Notes under the pieces: model-generated | Databases searched by the model: none | What the model was told of the DNA's origin: nothing | What the model saw: the letters and a program-made list of their open reading frames with translations, nothing else | NCBI GenBank assembly: GCA_018350325.1 | Contig: JAEVLN010000003.1 | Span: forward strand, 4,716,105-4,780,104 | From: Globodera rostochiensis | Taxonomy: Eukaryota; Nematoda; Chromadorea; Rhabditida; Heteroderidae | Reading direction: 5' to 3' | Length of the DNA stretch: 64,000 nt | Translations under genes and position numbers: made by a program | In this document: one piece after another, positions 23,038 through 34,879 of the stretch | Position numbering within the stretch: the first letter of the stretch is position 1 | How the letters are laid out: every line of letters begins with the position of its first letter

Positions 23038-23334
23038 TCAGTGAGAAAACGGACAGCAGTACCCATCCACGCAAGCACAACATGCGTCACACTGACGGCT
23101 TTGACTGCAGCGGTCTGCGCCGCATGCACGCTTCACTCGCACCAACTGCCCACCTTCAAAGAAACGCGCAATGCGCGGCTCGCCGCCGTCGTTGCTGACT
23201 GCAAGCACTGCATCAAAAACAAACATTTAGCTGCTTTCTAATCGGAAGATCGACTGACCGCTTTTGTCCTCAGCCATCAACGCCAAACAGACAATAATGG
23301 CACAACAGCAGGAGAAGAGCAGTGATTTGGTCAT
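23038..23334 (-). CDS. Small secreted cysteine-rich protein
   Basis: Exon 23334-23259 and exon 23207-23038 join across a 51-bp intron (donor GTCAGT, acceptor TTTTGATGCAG) to 81 residues. Residues 1-21 form a signal peptide: basic start, then hydrophobic LLFSCCCAIIVCLALMA. A spacer with acidic and basic residues runs to a dibasic VKR near residue 52. The last 29 residues hold eight cysteines in the pattern C-x4-C-x5-C-x2-CC-x-C-x4-CC. This suggests a secreted precursor cut after KR to a disulfide-rich peptide. TTCCTTCAG lies five bases before the ATG, fitting a spliced leader or UTR acceptor, and a TATTTAAG box sits about 165 bp upstream. Possible roles are parasitism effector, antimicrobial peptide or neuropeptide-like factor; none is proven. 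Confidence 0.65.
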
Positions 23335-23495
23335 CTTTTCTGAAGGAATAAATGGATTTAAATTGGAGGCCCGGACTTTGGAGGTCGCCGATCAAAAAGT
23401 GATCGGACCAATACATAAATCAAAAAATGGCCTAATTTAATGGAATTGGCTACCATGTCAAGTCAAAGTGTGAAGGCAGTGAATGTGTGGCGCTG

Positions 23496-23503
23496 CTTAA
23501 ATA
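23496..23503 (-). promoter_or_regulatory. TATA-like box of the cysteine-rich gene
   Basis: Minus-strand TATTTAAG lies in a GC-rich setting about 165 bp upstream of the ATG at 23334. It is supported only by consensus and position. Confidence 0.35.
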
Positions 23504-23769
23504 GCGGCGGGCGCTGAAATTGAACGCCCCGATCAAAGGTGGCCGAAAACGATCGACCCCCAACCGATCGACAACAAACGCAGTCTTTGATCGGAACAAT
23601 TTTCATCAATCTTGTTTTGAACAACAGCCGTTTTTTGGTTTAAATTACATTTGTCGCCGATATTTTTTGCTTCAAATTAGTAATAAATATGAATTTGTCA
23701 ACGACGAGTTGCAACTTCATAATTACAATTACTAACAATTGTGGTGCGTAATTAAAAACATATGTACCC

Positions 23770-23791
23770 GGGGGGGGGGGGGGGGGGGGGG
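23770..23791 (+). repeat. Poly(G) run of 22
   Basis: An uninterrupted G run occurs in AT-rich DNA. Comparable runs lie at 55642-55669 (G28), 46277-46294 (C18) and 47897-47916 (C20). Confidence 0.9.
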
Positions 23792-26280
23792 CAGGACGTT
23801 TGGGCGTGCCATATGAGCGCGTTGCCGCTTTTTATTCATTAAATTACGAGGACTATGTATTTATTAACATTTATTCTTTTTTTGTATATGCCGGCGTATT
23901 ATTTAAATTTTAGGATCATTCGTATAATCCTAGTATTATTGAAAATATTCAACTAATACGGCGAGTTAGTGTTATTCGAATACCTTCACAAAATTGAATC
24001 TTAGTAAAATTCGGATTGAACTAATAAAATAAGTAAAAACGTTTGGTGGTGCATCTAAACTTCTTTTTGCTCTTCCCCAATTTTTAATTGTTTTTACTTC
24101 CCACAAATGCTTTGTCAAAAAAATTCTTCACTCAAGCAAAATTAAAACGTTTTTAAACATTAAAAAAATAAAGAAAAATTTCGGATTAATTACAAAAAAT
24201 AAAATTTAAAAAAATTAATATAAAGTAAATAAAACAAAAATACATTTATTATTGGCATTAAAATTGATCAGTTTGAATAAATCTTTGTAAAAATCTGATG
24301 CTGTAAATCGCAGTTGAAGCTGCTTTTGTCAATATTTTCGTCAAAATTTGTTGTTCATTTGACAAAATGAGAAGTTTTGTTTAAAAATTGGCCATTTCTT
24401 TGTGGTCAGTTTTCTTAAGTGTATTAAAAATGGTTGCAAAAATTAATTAAATTGCGCATTTTTTGTTGGTGGTTAGAATTTTTTTTTAAATTTTAAATGT
24501 TAAAAATATCTTTTTTTTTTATTTAAATTATGCTTCTTCGCAGAAAAAAAAGAACCAAAAAACTGAAGCTGAAGGGTCGAAACTAGCCACTAAATAGGGA
24601 CTAGAAAGATAAATGGTTTCGAATACATTCAATCAGCAGACGTTGAATGGCCATAAAATAATGTTTCAACAGGACATCAAGATTAAAGTCCGGACCAAAA
24701 ACCCAAAACCAAAAAATTTTTGGGTTGTTTTGTACAAAAAATTGGACCAATTTTTGACCAAATATTGTTTGGGTCCAAATTTCCGGTCTCTAATCAAGAT
24801 GTTGATAATGTTGAACAAAATCATCTTTTGCAAAAAGCGATCCTTAATTCCAGGGCCTTTAGATGGCCAATCATCTCGGCAAAAACTCGAGGGATGTACG
24901 TATTTATCAACAAATTCATTAAATAATTTTAAAATGGTTAAAATTTTTAAAATTTATATACATGTCGGCGTATAGTATTATCTGAAAAAAAATTTTTTTG
25001 TTTAACTTAGTAATATTCGAATTTTACTTATAAAATTTAAAACTTCTGTCTTTCTTTATTGTTTCTATATTTTCTTTTCAAATTTTACTAGTCCAATTCG
25101 AATTTTACTACTGAAATGTCCTCTGGACCCCAAACATTCTCCAATCAACCCGGTTTTGTTGATTAAGCCAAATCTAAATATTTGGAGAATTCATAAAAGT
25201 TATTCAATTATGAAAAACATCGATTAGCTTTTTGAAAACGAATTAAAGAAGCTTTGCTTTATTTTAAATCACTCTTCTCAATTAGCTTTCGAAGGGTACC
25301 AATTTCGAACTCCCTCGGACCCGAATTAGGATGAGTTGAAAATGCTAATCTATCATTAAGCTATAGAGCTTCGCAAGTTGACAAAAAATTATGGCAAAAA
25401 AACTAAAAACGCAAAAATGACCAATTTTTGGGGGTTTCTGCCCAAATTTTTTTATTGTTGTGGTTGTTTGTTTGATTAGCTTATATGAATTAGGATTTGT
25501 GCCCACCGGGGCTTCTTCTGCAGTTTCGGTGTCTGTCGTGTGGGAGCAAAAAGTTTTGTCACCGTTTTGCCAAAAATAAATATTTATTTTCAAAAAAAAC
25601 AATGATTGAGTCGAATCGTCGTGCCGAATTCGAACAATTTCTTGAAACAATTTTTCTCTTCGAATTTTGCCATTAAATCGTCCAAGCCGCGTTCAAAACA
25701 AATACTACAACAGCACGGGGGTAATTACGGCTCATTCATTGGAAAAGCAATAAAACAAATTAATATTAATCGATGATAAAATGACTCCAACACGGAAATT
25801 GATAAATAAAATAAAAACAAATATTTGTAGCTAACAAAATATTTTTTCAATTCTTTGTTAAGGCAAAAAATAAGTTTTTGCCCCCCCCTCGAAAATTTTT
25901 TGTTTGGGGCACGACCCTGGGGGGTTTTGGATCATTTGGGGGAAGGGGTCGGCGGTCCGATAGGCGCCGCCGAAAAAAATTTGAATTTTATGGAATTTGT
26001 TAAAAAGGTCCAAAAAAAAGATCGCGAAGGCTAAAAAATGATTCAAAAAAATGAAAATTTTGCGATTTCGAATTTTCCGGACTTCCGGATTTGTGCCACA
26101 AAACATTAGCTTCTGTCGTCAGTTTGCTGATTAAAAAACATATTCACCACTAATTAATAAATTGATTTTTCTTCACTAACAGTGTAAATTTACTTTTACA
26201 TTTCACCTCCACTTATAATTATGCCAACCCAATGTTTGTCGCATAAAATTTGGATTGGAAAATATTTTTCATAAATTTTT
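23792..26280. other. Gene-free AT-rich region
   Basis: No exon was found. It contains an inverted relative of the 20.8-kb repeat (24680-24790), the GC-rich palindrome (25949-25972) and scattered low-complexity tracts. Several short open frames lack coding character. Confidence 0.5.
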
Positions 26281-26285
26281 GTGGA

Positions 26286-26293
26286 TATAAAAT
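26286..26293 (+). promoter_or_regulatory. TATA box
   Basis: TATAAAAT lies about 105 bp upstream of the ATG at 26391 in otherwise AT-rich DNA. It is a plausible core promoter for the gene at 26391-33215. Confidence 0.4.
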
Positions 26294-26390
26294 AGCTGTG
26301 CTTTGCGATTATAATTTAGTTTAACATACAATATATCACATATTCTTATTATTGTATAAAAATTTTTAAAAAACATTTAAAAATTCGGCT

Positions 26391-29300
26391 ATGTACCTAA
26401 TGCATTTATTGCCGCCATTTGTGTCGACGCATCACCAAAATGTTTCATGTAAATTTTAAAAAGTTTTTTTTGACTATTATTAGAGACCGGATTTTTAGGG
26501 TCTTACATTTTTTTTTTTGCAAATAGGGTTTGACGAGAGAAGCCCAAAAATGGTATTCATTTTGAAAAAATTTTTGAATTAGAGCGACTTTTTAGTCCCT
26601 ATAAATCCCTATTTTGGCACTTTTTCCCAAAATTTTAAGAAAAAAAATGCTATATTTTAGGCATTTTTCCGAAAATTTCTTAAGAAAAATGCAATAAAAA
26701 CACAAAATATCCCTCTAGAAGTCAACATTTTTTTCAAACTAAAAATGCACCCCTTAAAAATAACTTTTTCTTGGACCCAAAAATGTGTCCCTAAAGATCG
26801 GTATTTTCCAAAATTTTTACTTTTGATTATTTTTATAAAATTTCAAAAACATTTAAAATTACATTAGCAATTGTAATAGGAAAATTAATAAAGACTGATG
26901 GATTTTAAAGATTTCAGGCAAAAATTGACTGGATTTGGTTAGTTTTAGCACATTTTTTAGTCCCTATTTTGCCACTCTTTGGGGTTTTTAGTCCCTATTA
27001 TATGTCCCTATTTTTGGAGGTTTTTAGTCCCTAAAACCCGGACCCTACTAATTATTATAATTATTTTCAGTTCTCGTCTTGTTCGTTGTATTGGTGCAGT
27101 CCGTCAGCGTTTCACCATTTGATGACCCGCATTTCAGTAGCGATCAAAGCTCTTCGGATGGAGGACGACGACGGCATCTACAGGCCAGCCGAATCACAAA
27201 AGCAAAGTCGGTCCGAACTCGTAGTGGGCCACTGTTGTTGTTGGAACCACCGATTGAAATGAACGACAATAATAATCCTGGAAAGGAGGCAAGTTTTAAT
27301 GACTATAAGCGGTTTAGCGTAGGCCAAAGTACGATTTTATGAACAGATTAGACTGAAAATCTAAACTTTTTATCCTTGGAATTTATTCTTTTGGCATTTT
27401 GCCCGTTGGCAATTTGCCTATTGGCACTTTTGCCTTTTTGTATTTTTATAGTGTTGGACCGGGATTGACCGGGACCGTGAAAGCGGGATCGAGACGGGAA
27501 GCGGGAAAACCCGGGACTGGCAATATTAAGCCTAAGCCACCATGGCTTGGGGCAAAAATTTCAACCAATTCAAAAACCGCTTTAAATTCTCAATTTTTTA
27601 TTTTTTATCGACAAATTTTGTAATCAGTGCATCAAAAACGCATTTTTAGAATAAAAAATTTTCTACAATTTTGACCAAAAGGGTCCCTCCTATGGTTTTT
27701 GGCAAACTTTGAGGGTCCATAACTTTCTTCGCGTCCGCGCAATTACTCATGCGTTAGGCTTAGAGTGAGGTCAACTGGTATTGATTTGGGTCATTTCGTT
27801 TTGGGCCTTATGATCAACATTTACCGTGGATAGTCCGGCGAGGAAATTTTTACAAACATTGACATTTTGTTAAGAAAATTGAAGCAGAAATAGAGGAAGA
27901 TGTCACAAGATCAATGCCGGCCCGAACTCGTAGTTCACCACAGTTTTTGGGACGACTCGTTGAAATGAACGACAAAAGTGATCATGAATGGAAGGCAAGT
28001 TTTTTAATGACTATATTAGCGGTTTAGGTACGCCTACGGCGCACCAACTTTTGGAAAGTACGATTTTATGAACCGATTAGACTAAATACTTCAAAGATTT
28101 TATCCCTGGAATTTATTCTTTTGGCATTTGCCCTTTTAGCATTTTGTCCATTTGGAATTGCTTGTTGGCATTTTGCTTTGCCTTTTGCCACTTTTCCCTT
28201 TGGTCACTGGTTTTTCCTTTTGGTTATTATTTTCCCCTTTTTAGCTCTTTTCCCCGTTTTGGCTTCTTCCCTTTGGCACTTTCATTTTGTCACCTTTTCC
28301 AATTGTCACTTTTTACCATTTGTAACTTTTTCTCTTTGGTTATTATTTTATCTTTTTAGCTCTTTTCCCCGTTTTGGCTTCTTCCCTTTGGCACTTTCAT
28401 TTTGTCACCTTTTCCAATTGTCACTTTTTACCATTTGTAACTTTTTCTCTTTGGTTATTATTTTATCTTTTTAGCTCTTTTCCCCGTTTTAGCTTCTTCC
28501 CTTTGGCACTTTCATTTTGTCACCTTTTCCAATTGTCACTTTTTACCATTTGTAACTTTTTCTCTTTGGTTATTATTTTCCCTTTTTAGCTCTTTTCCCC
28601 GTTTTGGCTTCTTCCCTTTGGCACTTTCATTTTGTCACCTTTTCCAATTGTCACTTTTTACTATTTGGTTATTATTTTCCCTTTTTAACTCTTTTCCCCG
28701 TTTTGGCTTCTTCCCTTTGGCACTTTCATTTTGTCACCTTTTCCAATTGTCATTTTTTACCATTTGTAACTTTTTCTCTTTGGTTATTATTTTCCCTTTT
28801 TAGCTCTTTTCCCCGTTTTGGCTTCTTCCCTTTGGCACTTTCATTTTGTCACCTTTTCCAATTGTCACTTTTTACCATTTGTAACTTTTTCTCTTTTAGA
28901 TAATCAAAAAATGAAATTAATCGAACATTAGGACAACTCTGATCAGTATGATCCGTGTTTTCTTGACTGTGTCCATAATAAAACGTGGACACAATGGGGT
29001 CAGACGTGATGAAAAGAGTTCCCATATTTGGGGACAAATCCAAATGTCCCAGGCTTAATGACAATTTCTTTGGATTGTCCATGTTTAATTATAAAATTTA
29101 ATTTGCAGCATTTGTACTCTTTTAACAACAGTGGATCACCATCATTAGAGGCGGGCACGTCCAAATCGTATAAAAACAAAAAAAGAATGCGACTTTTGGA
29201 CGAAAAAAGAATAACAAATGCCAAACAAATTGAGAAGCTTCTTTGCGACAATTTAATGCAAATTCAAAAGAACATTCGGCGACCAAACAGCTTGAAGGAG

Positions 29301-32300
29301 AATTTTAAGCGATTGCTGAGCTTTAAAAGCAAAAATAACGAGAAAAACCAATCGGATTTGAATTATATACCCGAAAATGCATGCGAACATTTATTACCAA
29401 ATTATGACCCAATCAACGGAAAACTCTTCAATGATTATGAACTGAGAATTAAGGTATTTTATTCAATCAATGTGTACGTGAGTAAAATTTTATTTGTTGA
29501 AATTCGTAAATTTTGTGTATATGAGCCAGGGATGTAACCGGGCGTCCAAAAAAATCCCGTGGAAAATTTTGAAATCTCAAAATTTTGATTTTTTCTAATT
29601 ACTGATCATTTTTTCACTCTTCCGCGATGAATTTTTTGGACCATCTTTATAACAAATTCCATCAAAAATGAGCTGAATCACTATTTATGATCTGAGCTGT
29701 CGTTGTCCAAAACTTTACCATTCTCAAAACATAATGAAAATGGGCTTGGTCAGATCGCGCGATCCAGATTATTTTTGTGCAGAGACATGGTTTATTATGA
29801 ATCCTTCTGCAATGGACTGTAACTGAATGATTTATTAGAGCTAAAAAGTAAACATTTTTGAATACACAAAAAAAAGCTGAATTCTTTCACTTTTCAAGTA
29901 CACAGACTTTTATTGGGCCTTAGACATAGCGCACGTGTAGGAATTTTTGACTTTTCTTATTTATTTACAACAATTAAAAAACAAAAAAATATTAAAATTA
30001 AAAAAAAATATTAGGCATGCCGTAAACTGCACGCATTGACTGGTTGGGTTGCGGTGAAGGAGGCGATCAGTGGGACGGAAAATTCACCTAAATTGAACCG
30101 TTGCCCCACCATTAATGAGGGGGATTACGATGATGACGGCAATGGCACTGAAAGCCCGGCAACCCGCTCGTTTCCCCGATATGGCAGTGCCCCAATACAA
30201 CTAAGCTTGCCGCAGGTAAGGTCCCCGGATTGGTTTGAATGCTTCCACCGTTTTACCATTAAAGTTGGCCATTAACTGTCAGTGCCCAATCAATGATTGA
30301 GATAAGATTGGATTTGGTACAAAAATGCACCTCTAAGGCTTATTATTAGACGTTAAAAGAAGGAAAAAATAAAGTTTAAGCAAATTAGTGTACTAAAAGT
30401 GCCATTTTTCGGTGCATATTTCGGCATTTTTTGTATATTTGTGCATATTTTGATTTTTTTTTTAATATTAGAGTAGAGCGGGATTGGGATTGAGACTAAA
30501 GAACTGAAATCCCTCTAATGCCGACCCCCGGTTTTCATTAAAATGCCGATCCCGAGTTTTCCTTAAAATGCCGATCCCGAGTTTTCCTTAAAATGCCGAT
30601 CCCGAGTATTCCTTAAAATTTCGAACTCAAGTTTTAAAATGCCAACCCCCGGTTTTCCCGATCCCGAGCATTCCTTAAAATTTCTCAAGTTTTCATTAAA
30701 ATTCAGATGCCGCTTTACGCTAATTTATTTTGTTATTGCGGGGTTCAGCGGAGTTCATCCAGCCCAAGAAATACCGGCATGACACGTTCACTTTCGGTTG
30801 GAGCTGAACTACTCGATAGTAAAGTTGATGAAGAATGCATTTTCACGGTTAATCGAAACAAAATTAAAAAATTAATTATATAAAAATCTGTTAAAATTGC
30901 ATCATATGTAGGCCCAAACTTCAAATCACCCACAAAGTTTGCGCGAACGCAACTATAAAAAAGTTATAGCCTTTCAAAGTTGGCCAAAAACCATAGGGGG
31001 GTCCCTTTTGGTGTATTTTGTAGAAAAATTTTTGTATTCTTAAAATTGTCTGAAAATACGTTATTTGATGCATTGATTACAAATTTGTCAATAGAAAATA
31101 AAATCTTGACAATTAAATTTCGACCAATTCTTTCGATCTAAATTGCCTCCGAACTCCGCAATGAACACATTTTATTTTTAGGAACCTATTATATGCACAA
31201 TACAATGGGACATTCTTCGGACTGGCATGCTTCGTGTGCATAATAATTTGAAGGAAAATATTTTGGCAAAATGTCGACGCGTCAATAATGGACTCCAATT
31301 GCTGATTCTGCAAAACCTTTTGCTAAAGACAAGACCCAACCGTCGCAGCAATGAAAGCTTTGAGGTGCTTATTACTGGGTTGGGTCAACTCAGCGCCGAC
31401 ATATTTAGGGTTCCGGTCTCTTTAATCTCTTTTGGAAGACCTTTTTTTGATCTAAGCTTCAACGAATAAAGAGTTTTCGAATGGTACAAAATTTATTTGA
31501 TTTAAGATTAGATGTTTGAAACGTGCCGGCGCTGAGTTGTGCGGCGCTCAGCTGACACCGACCGCTCATTAGAGCAAATTAATAAGAAAAACACTTTTAG
31601 AGTGCGGCGCAGGACCGGATCCTGCGCAGGATCCGGTCCGCAATCCTGCACTTTTTGGGCTTTTGCAGGATTAATCCCGCAGGATCCGATCCTGCAAACA
31701 ATTTTGAATTCAATCCTGCAACAGGATCCGCAAATTTGACTGCGGATCCTGCAAGATTAAATTTAGTAAAGGTTAATGCCAACTTTCATCCAATAATGTT
31801 CTGGTGTAGTGGTTAGTCCTATGTGTGGGAAAGGTTTTTGGTTGGGGTTCAAACCCCGGACCATGTAAATTATTGTCTACAACTTTCAGTGAGCATCTAT
31901 GATAGAGGAAACAATAATCTAAAATAATAAAAAATATTTCTGATTTTTTTAAAATCAAGTCAAACATGATGAAAACCCACAATTTTTTTTTTCACAAATT
32001 ACAAAATCGCCATTACTCTTAAGGTGAAGATGATAAATAGATTATGCTTTCCCACTGAAGACATTGCTGAAATTTTATGAAAAAAATTTATTGATAAAAT
32101 TTTCTTCACCCCCGACCCAGGCACGTATGCAATAAAACGGAAAAACATACCCCTAAGAATCGATTTTAAAAAGCGAAAAATACACCCCTAAGAATCGACT
32201 TTTTGCCCCCCCCGCGAAAAAAAAATCCTGGCTACGTGCCTGCCCCGACCCGATCCGATCCCCGACATGGCTAACCTCGCCCTTGACTTGCCCGCTCCCG

Positions 32301-33215
32301 AAGGACGAGGAACAACCCTATTTTTTAGGCCAAAATTGATTTTTGAAAATTTTCGACTCAATCTTGCAATCCTGCGCAGGATCCTGCAAAATTTAAATGC
32401 AGGATTAGCAGGATTGCAGGATTAATACCGCAGCATCCGATCCTGAAAAAAATTTTGAATTCAAATCCTGCAACAGGATCCGCAAATTTGGTTTTGCCGC
32501 AATCTACTTTTAACTAGTGTAGGACGGGACAGGGACCAGTACTGAAATGTCTTTTCTGGGACTGAAATTTAGTCCCGGGTTTTTTCAAGCTTCGTTATAA
32601 ATAGTCCCGGTTTTTCCAAAACGTTTTTTTGTCCAGTAGTCCTGGTTTTTGACCGTGTAATTTAGTCTTGCTCATAAAATCATCTTAAACAACTTTAATA
32701 TTTTTTATACTTTGGCAACAATTTTAAAACGTATTTTGAGGATGATTTTGTGTTTTTTTGAATCTTTTGACATTTTGAGACCCCAGCTTACCTAAGTGCC
32801 GATTTTATTATCAAGTCTAATAACCGGTTTAAAGAGCAACAAAACTTTTTGATGGAATAAATTAAATTTGATTTTATATTGGTCATAAGCAAATTTTCTA
32901 AATCGCATGACATTTCCGTCCCCCCCTCTCCTCCCCTCCCTCCCGCCGGATACCAACCGTAATTTGAATCCATACTTTTCGCCAAATAAAAAATTCTTTT
33001 TAAGATTATTTTTTTACATTTAGGAACGCGAAGAAAAACTAAAAATCGGAGAAAATTTGTTAGCGTACAAAAATAATTTCCTGAAAGAGAGAACTGAACT
33101 CTTCAAAATGATGGACAGTCCAACCACTGATGAAGAATTTAACAAAGCGTTGGTTGAACTGCGCGACAAAGTGGTCGCCCACTGGACTTGGTTGTATGAG
33201 CAGCATCTTCGCTAA
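26391..33215 (+). CDS. Seven-exon gene of unknown function, likely secreted or membrane-anchored
   Basis: Exons 26391-26448, 27071-27288, 27875-27994, 29109-29453, 30015-30215, 31182-31364 (or to 31409) and 33024-33215 join in phase to 438 (or 453) residues ending at TAA. The N-terminus has a hydrophobic core (FLVLFVVLVQSVSV) at residues 20-33 that could be a signal peptide or anchor. Exons 2 and 3 both end with GC donors (GCAAGT), and their 3' halves are copies of one another (RTRSGPL..EMNDNNN, RTRSSPQ..EMNDKSD), as are the following introns. Exon 4 is Lys/Asn-rich. Exons 6-7 are helical, ending VVAHWTWLYEQHLR. Exon 6 can also read through to a stop at 31469 overlapping AATAAA, a possible short isoform. 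No family is recognised. Exon 1 and the exon 6 donor are the weakest parts. Confidence 0.5.
28140..28903 (+). repeat. 115-bp minisatellite inside an intron
   Basis: The sequence CCCCGTTTTGGCTTCTTCCC recurs with its G at 28256, 28371, 28486, 28601, 28700 and 28815. That is a 115-bp period with one 99-bp unit. The array is pyrimidine-rich on the plus strand, each unit contains a TTTTTAGCTC acceptor-like motif, and it lies in intron 3 of the unknown gene. It is open in several frames only because it lacks stops; it is not coding. Confidence 0.93.
30475..30715 (+). repeat. Tandem CCGATCCCGAGTTTTCCTTAAAATG-type repeat in intron 5
   Basis: About six imperfect units of 25-30 bp (ATGCCGATCCCGAG plus TTTTCCTTAAA) run from 30520 to 30700. 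TAGAGTAGAGCGGG lies at the left edge and GCCGCTTTACGC at the right, resembling the TAGAGTGCGGC terminus seen elsewhere. Confidence 0.65.
31598..32505. repeat. GCAGGATCCTGC-rich palindromic repeats in intron 6
   Basis: Two blocks (31598-31760 and 32360-32505) consist of short palindromes of GCAGGAT/ATCCTGC with edges TAGAGTGCGGC and GCCGCAATCTA. They are divergent relatives of the GCGGGATCCCGC blocks at 7140-7310 and 9350-9510. A degenerate tRNA-like sequence (box A GGTGTAGTGGTTAGTCC, box B GGGGTTCAAACCCC) lies at 31798-31866. Confidence 0.65.
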
Positions 33216-33953
33216 TTTGGGATGCAAAAAGGCATCAAACATTCGATTTTGCGCGCGATTGATAATCCATTTTATTTGTTTCATCTTTAGTTCTACACAC
33301 AAAAGGCAACAAAATTTTCGACTTTTATTCATGAAACATTAAAATTATAACAATCTGAACTATTTTTTTAATTCATTGGATCAAAAATTGATCATATTTT
33401 CTGTTTTTTTCAGTAATGTAATTATGCGACTGTTTTTTTATTTAAACAAAATGTTGGCTCTAAATTTGCATTGTTAAAACGGCTCGGTCTCGAACAGATA
33501 ATGGGGCCGGCCACCCGTGCCAAGGGTCGAGTTTCGGATCGGGTATGGTCTGGTTTCGGCTCACGGGTCGAGAAAAAGATCGGGTCTCTTCGAGTCATCG
33601 GGTTAGAAATTTTATTCACTTTTTAGAGGAGGGCAGGGCTCTCAGAATGCCCTATTTTTATGGCAAATACCATAATTTTGGAAATTATTTGAAGTTTTTG
33701 GTTGCAAATCTCTTAACAAATAAGAGTCAAAAATTCAAAATGTTCTCGGCGGCGCCTATCGGCACCGCTGACCCCCTTCCCCAGAAGTGAAGCAAAATTC
33801 TCAAAAAAAAGAATTGGGTAAAAATGCCATTTTTGACCCTTCGATGACATATAAATGCCATATTTTTAGAGCCGGTTGCCATATTTTCTCGAAGGTCATC
33901 TGAGAGCCCTGATCAAGGAGCCTATTTCAATTGCGTCATACCTCCGATATGAC
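33216..33953. other. Short intergenic spacer
   Basis: No exon found. It contains one GC-rich palindrome copy (33747-33770) with its usual left context (TTGCAAATCTCTTAACAAA) and otherwise AT-rich DNA. Confidence 0.5.
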
Positions 33954-33961
33954 CCTATGAT

Positions 33962-34113
33962 TAGTGCTCGGCACGATACGATATTTCGATAAAAATATCG
34001 CGATATTTATATTGAAATATCGTTCGATATATCGTATCGGAAAAATGTTAGGAATTCGATATTTTTCGATACCGATGTTCGATATATCGTATCGATGCCA
34101 TTGCCGAGCACTA
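33962..34113. mobile_element. hAT-like MITE, 152 bp
   Basis: The termini TAGTGCTCGGCA and TGCCGAGCACTA are inverted repeats of the hAT type. CCTATGAT at 33954-33961 is repeated at 34114-34121, a perfect 8-bp target duplication. The body is a run of short palindromes (CGATATTTCG, ATCGCGATAT, TCGATATATCG). A lone related end (TGCCGAACACTA) occurs at 21912-21923. Confidence 0.88.
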
Positions 34114-34252
34114 CCTATGATACGACATCATATGGTATGCGAAATTTCTGTTTCAATTAAATTGCATGAAAAGTCATGTGCCGCCCCCATGATATGTCAT
34201 ATCGGGGTGTCATATGTGCGTTTCAATTAGATCGGGTATGATATCAGAGATA

Positions 34253-34815
34253 CCGTATATACTGTTTTAATTACTCATGGGTAATTATTTTTCAACCCTC
34301 TCCTAGAGTGGGTAATTATTACAGGGTTGGTAATTATTTTACAAATTTTTTGGCGATATGTTCATCTATCACGAAAATTCTTCACTTTTTCCACACAATT
34401 TCCATACTTCAGCTGGCGAAAATTTTTTGAGAAAAAACCAAAAGGGACACTTTTGCAAAATTTGTAGATTGCCAATTTTCTTAACAATTTCCATCAAAAA
34501 ACACAAAAATTTGACCCCTAAATTGATTTAGGAGTTCTGAAAAATTTCTTTAAGAATAAGTAATAACTCCAAATGCACCCCTAAATTGACTTTTTCAAAT
34601 TTCAAAAAACGCACTCTCCTCACCGAAAAAAATTCCTGAGTACACCCTTGAAACACTCAAATTTTACCCAGTGGAAAAAGGCGGGGATTTGAACTGTTAA
34701 ATAAAGTGGGGAATTATTAGAGGGTGGGTAATTATTATAGGGTGGGTAATTATTTTTCAATCCCCTCCTAGAGTGGGTAATTATACAGGGTGGGTAATAA
34801 AAACAGTATATACGG
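34253..34815. mobile_element. Tc1/mariner-like MITE
   Basis: The terminal inverted repeats CCGTATATACTGTTTT and AAAACAGTATATACGG are flanked by TA at 34251-34252 and 34816-34817, as expected for Tc1/mariner insertions. Inner blocks with GGGTAATTATT repeats are present near both ends. There is no transposase; 563 bp. Confidence 0.8.
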
Positions 34816-34879
34816 TATGTGTATGATATCGCATGTGATAGGTATATCATCCGCGGCACATCACTTGATGTCTCCGACA

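Noticed and set aside
22945..23241. 98-codon plus-strand frame
   Set aside because: It lies opposite the cysteine-rich secreted gene; the minus strand has signal peptide, splice sites and a clear cysteine pattern.
28121..28903. Phe/Leu-rich hydrophobic frames resembling membrane proteins
   Set aside because: They are translations of the 115-bp pyrimidine-rich satellite; the period is not a multiple of three, so frames rotate.
31798..31866. Working tRNA gene on the plus strand
   Set aside because: Box A and box B are good, but the acceptor and anticodon stems do not pair, so it is treated as a degenerate tRNA-like repeat.
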